This document shows, piece after piece, positions 5,299-5,362 of a DNA stretch of 5,362 nucleotides; the stretch's first letter is position 1; the number at the start of each line of letters is the position of its first letter. The stretch comes from Candidatus Oleimmundimicrobium americanum. GTDB taxonomy: Bacteria > Actinomycetota > Aquicultoria > UBA3085 > Oleimmundimicrobiaceae. A program made the position numbers and the translations under genes. Location of the stretch: assembly GCA_002366545.1 (NCBI GenBank), contig DFBH01000061.1, positions 22,947 to 28,308 on the forward strand, written 5' to 3'. A model generated the notes under the pieces. That model was not told the origin of the DNA and ran no database searches. It worked only from the letters and a program-made list of their open reading frames with translations.

Positions 5299-5314
5299 GC
5301 TCGTCATTGCGAGC
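5299..5314. repeat. Short palindrome with GTCATTGCGAG half-site
   Basis: GCTCG (5299-5303) pairs with CGAGC (5310-5314) over the loop TCATTG. The GTCATTGCGAG portion equals the usual opening half of the intergenic palindrome whose closing half appears at 554-584. Here it stands alone and is followed by a different hairpin. Confidence 0.45.
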
Positions 5315-5317
5315 ACC

Positions 5318-5343
5318 TCACCCCAGTTTAACCGGGGTGATTT
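5318..5343 (+). terminator. GC-rich hairpin, possible terminator of the cysteine synthase block
   Basis: TCACCCC (5318-5324) pairs perfectly with GGGGTGA (5334-5340) over the nine-base loop AGTTTAACC. Only TTT follows on the + strand, then AAGAAAG, so the U-tract is poor. The stem is strong enough to pause polymerase, but it may equally be a dispersed repeat. Confidence 0.35.
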
Positions 5344-5362
5344 AAGAAAGAAACAAGGTTTT

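Noticed and set aside
1..5362. A defence, mobile or CRISPR system
   Set aside because: No nuclease, integrase, transposase, toxin-antitoxin pair or regularly spaced array is present. The repeats here are irregular and dispersed.

Overview
The window carries five complete genes, all on the + strand. They form three transcription blocks separated by AT-rich, repeat-laden intergenic DNA. Composition is moderately AT-rich by eye. Strong Shine-Dalgarno sites, a Bacillus-type pyrimidine-nucleoside phosphorylase, a PspC/LiaF-type envelope pair and a cysteine synthase resembling actinobacterial CysM all suggest a bacterium of Gram-positive affinity, possibly a deep-branching actinobacterial or clostridial lineage. 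This placement is an inference from remembered family sequences and is not proven. Dispersed palindromes and eroded tandem repeats between genes give the look of a free-living environmental chromosome rather than a plasmid or phage. No integrase, transposase, CRISPR array, tRNA or rRNA is visible.

Bases 1-961 contain no convincing gene. They hold a nested, rod-like inverted-repeat structure (95-255), two degenerate direct repeats (264-305 and 501-546), overlapping palindromes (439-501), a palindrome at 554-584, and a T-rich leader-like segment (626-672) that recurs upstream of the cysteine synthase. Next comes a two-gene envelope-stress-like operon (962-2464). It encodes a PspC-domain protein with an added two-helix C-terminal membrane module, followed by a three-helix membrane protein with a LiaF-like, beta-rich C-terminal domain.

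A 155-nt gap with a GAACTT tandem repeat and a possible promoter precedes a pyrimidine-nucleoside phosphorylase (2620-3924), which fits nucleoside salvage and pentose recovery. Its stop codon lies inside a 14-nt tandem repeat that runs into a weak intrinsic terminator. The last block (4080-5229) is a PLP-dependent cysteine synthase followed one base later by a two-helix membrane protein of unknown function. The window ends in two short hairpins.

The genes belong to recognisable families and do not together form an obvious new system. The least explained parts are the 95-255 structure, the homologous leader segments, the possible O-phosphoserine preference of the cysteine synthase, and the small membrane protein coupled to it.
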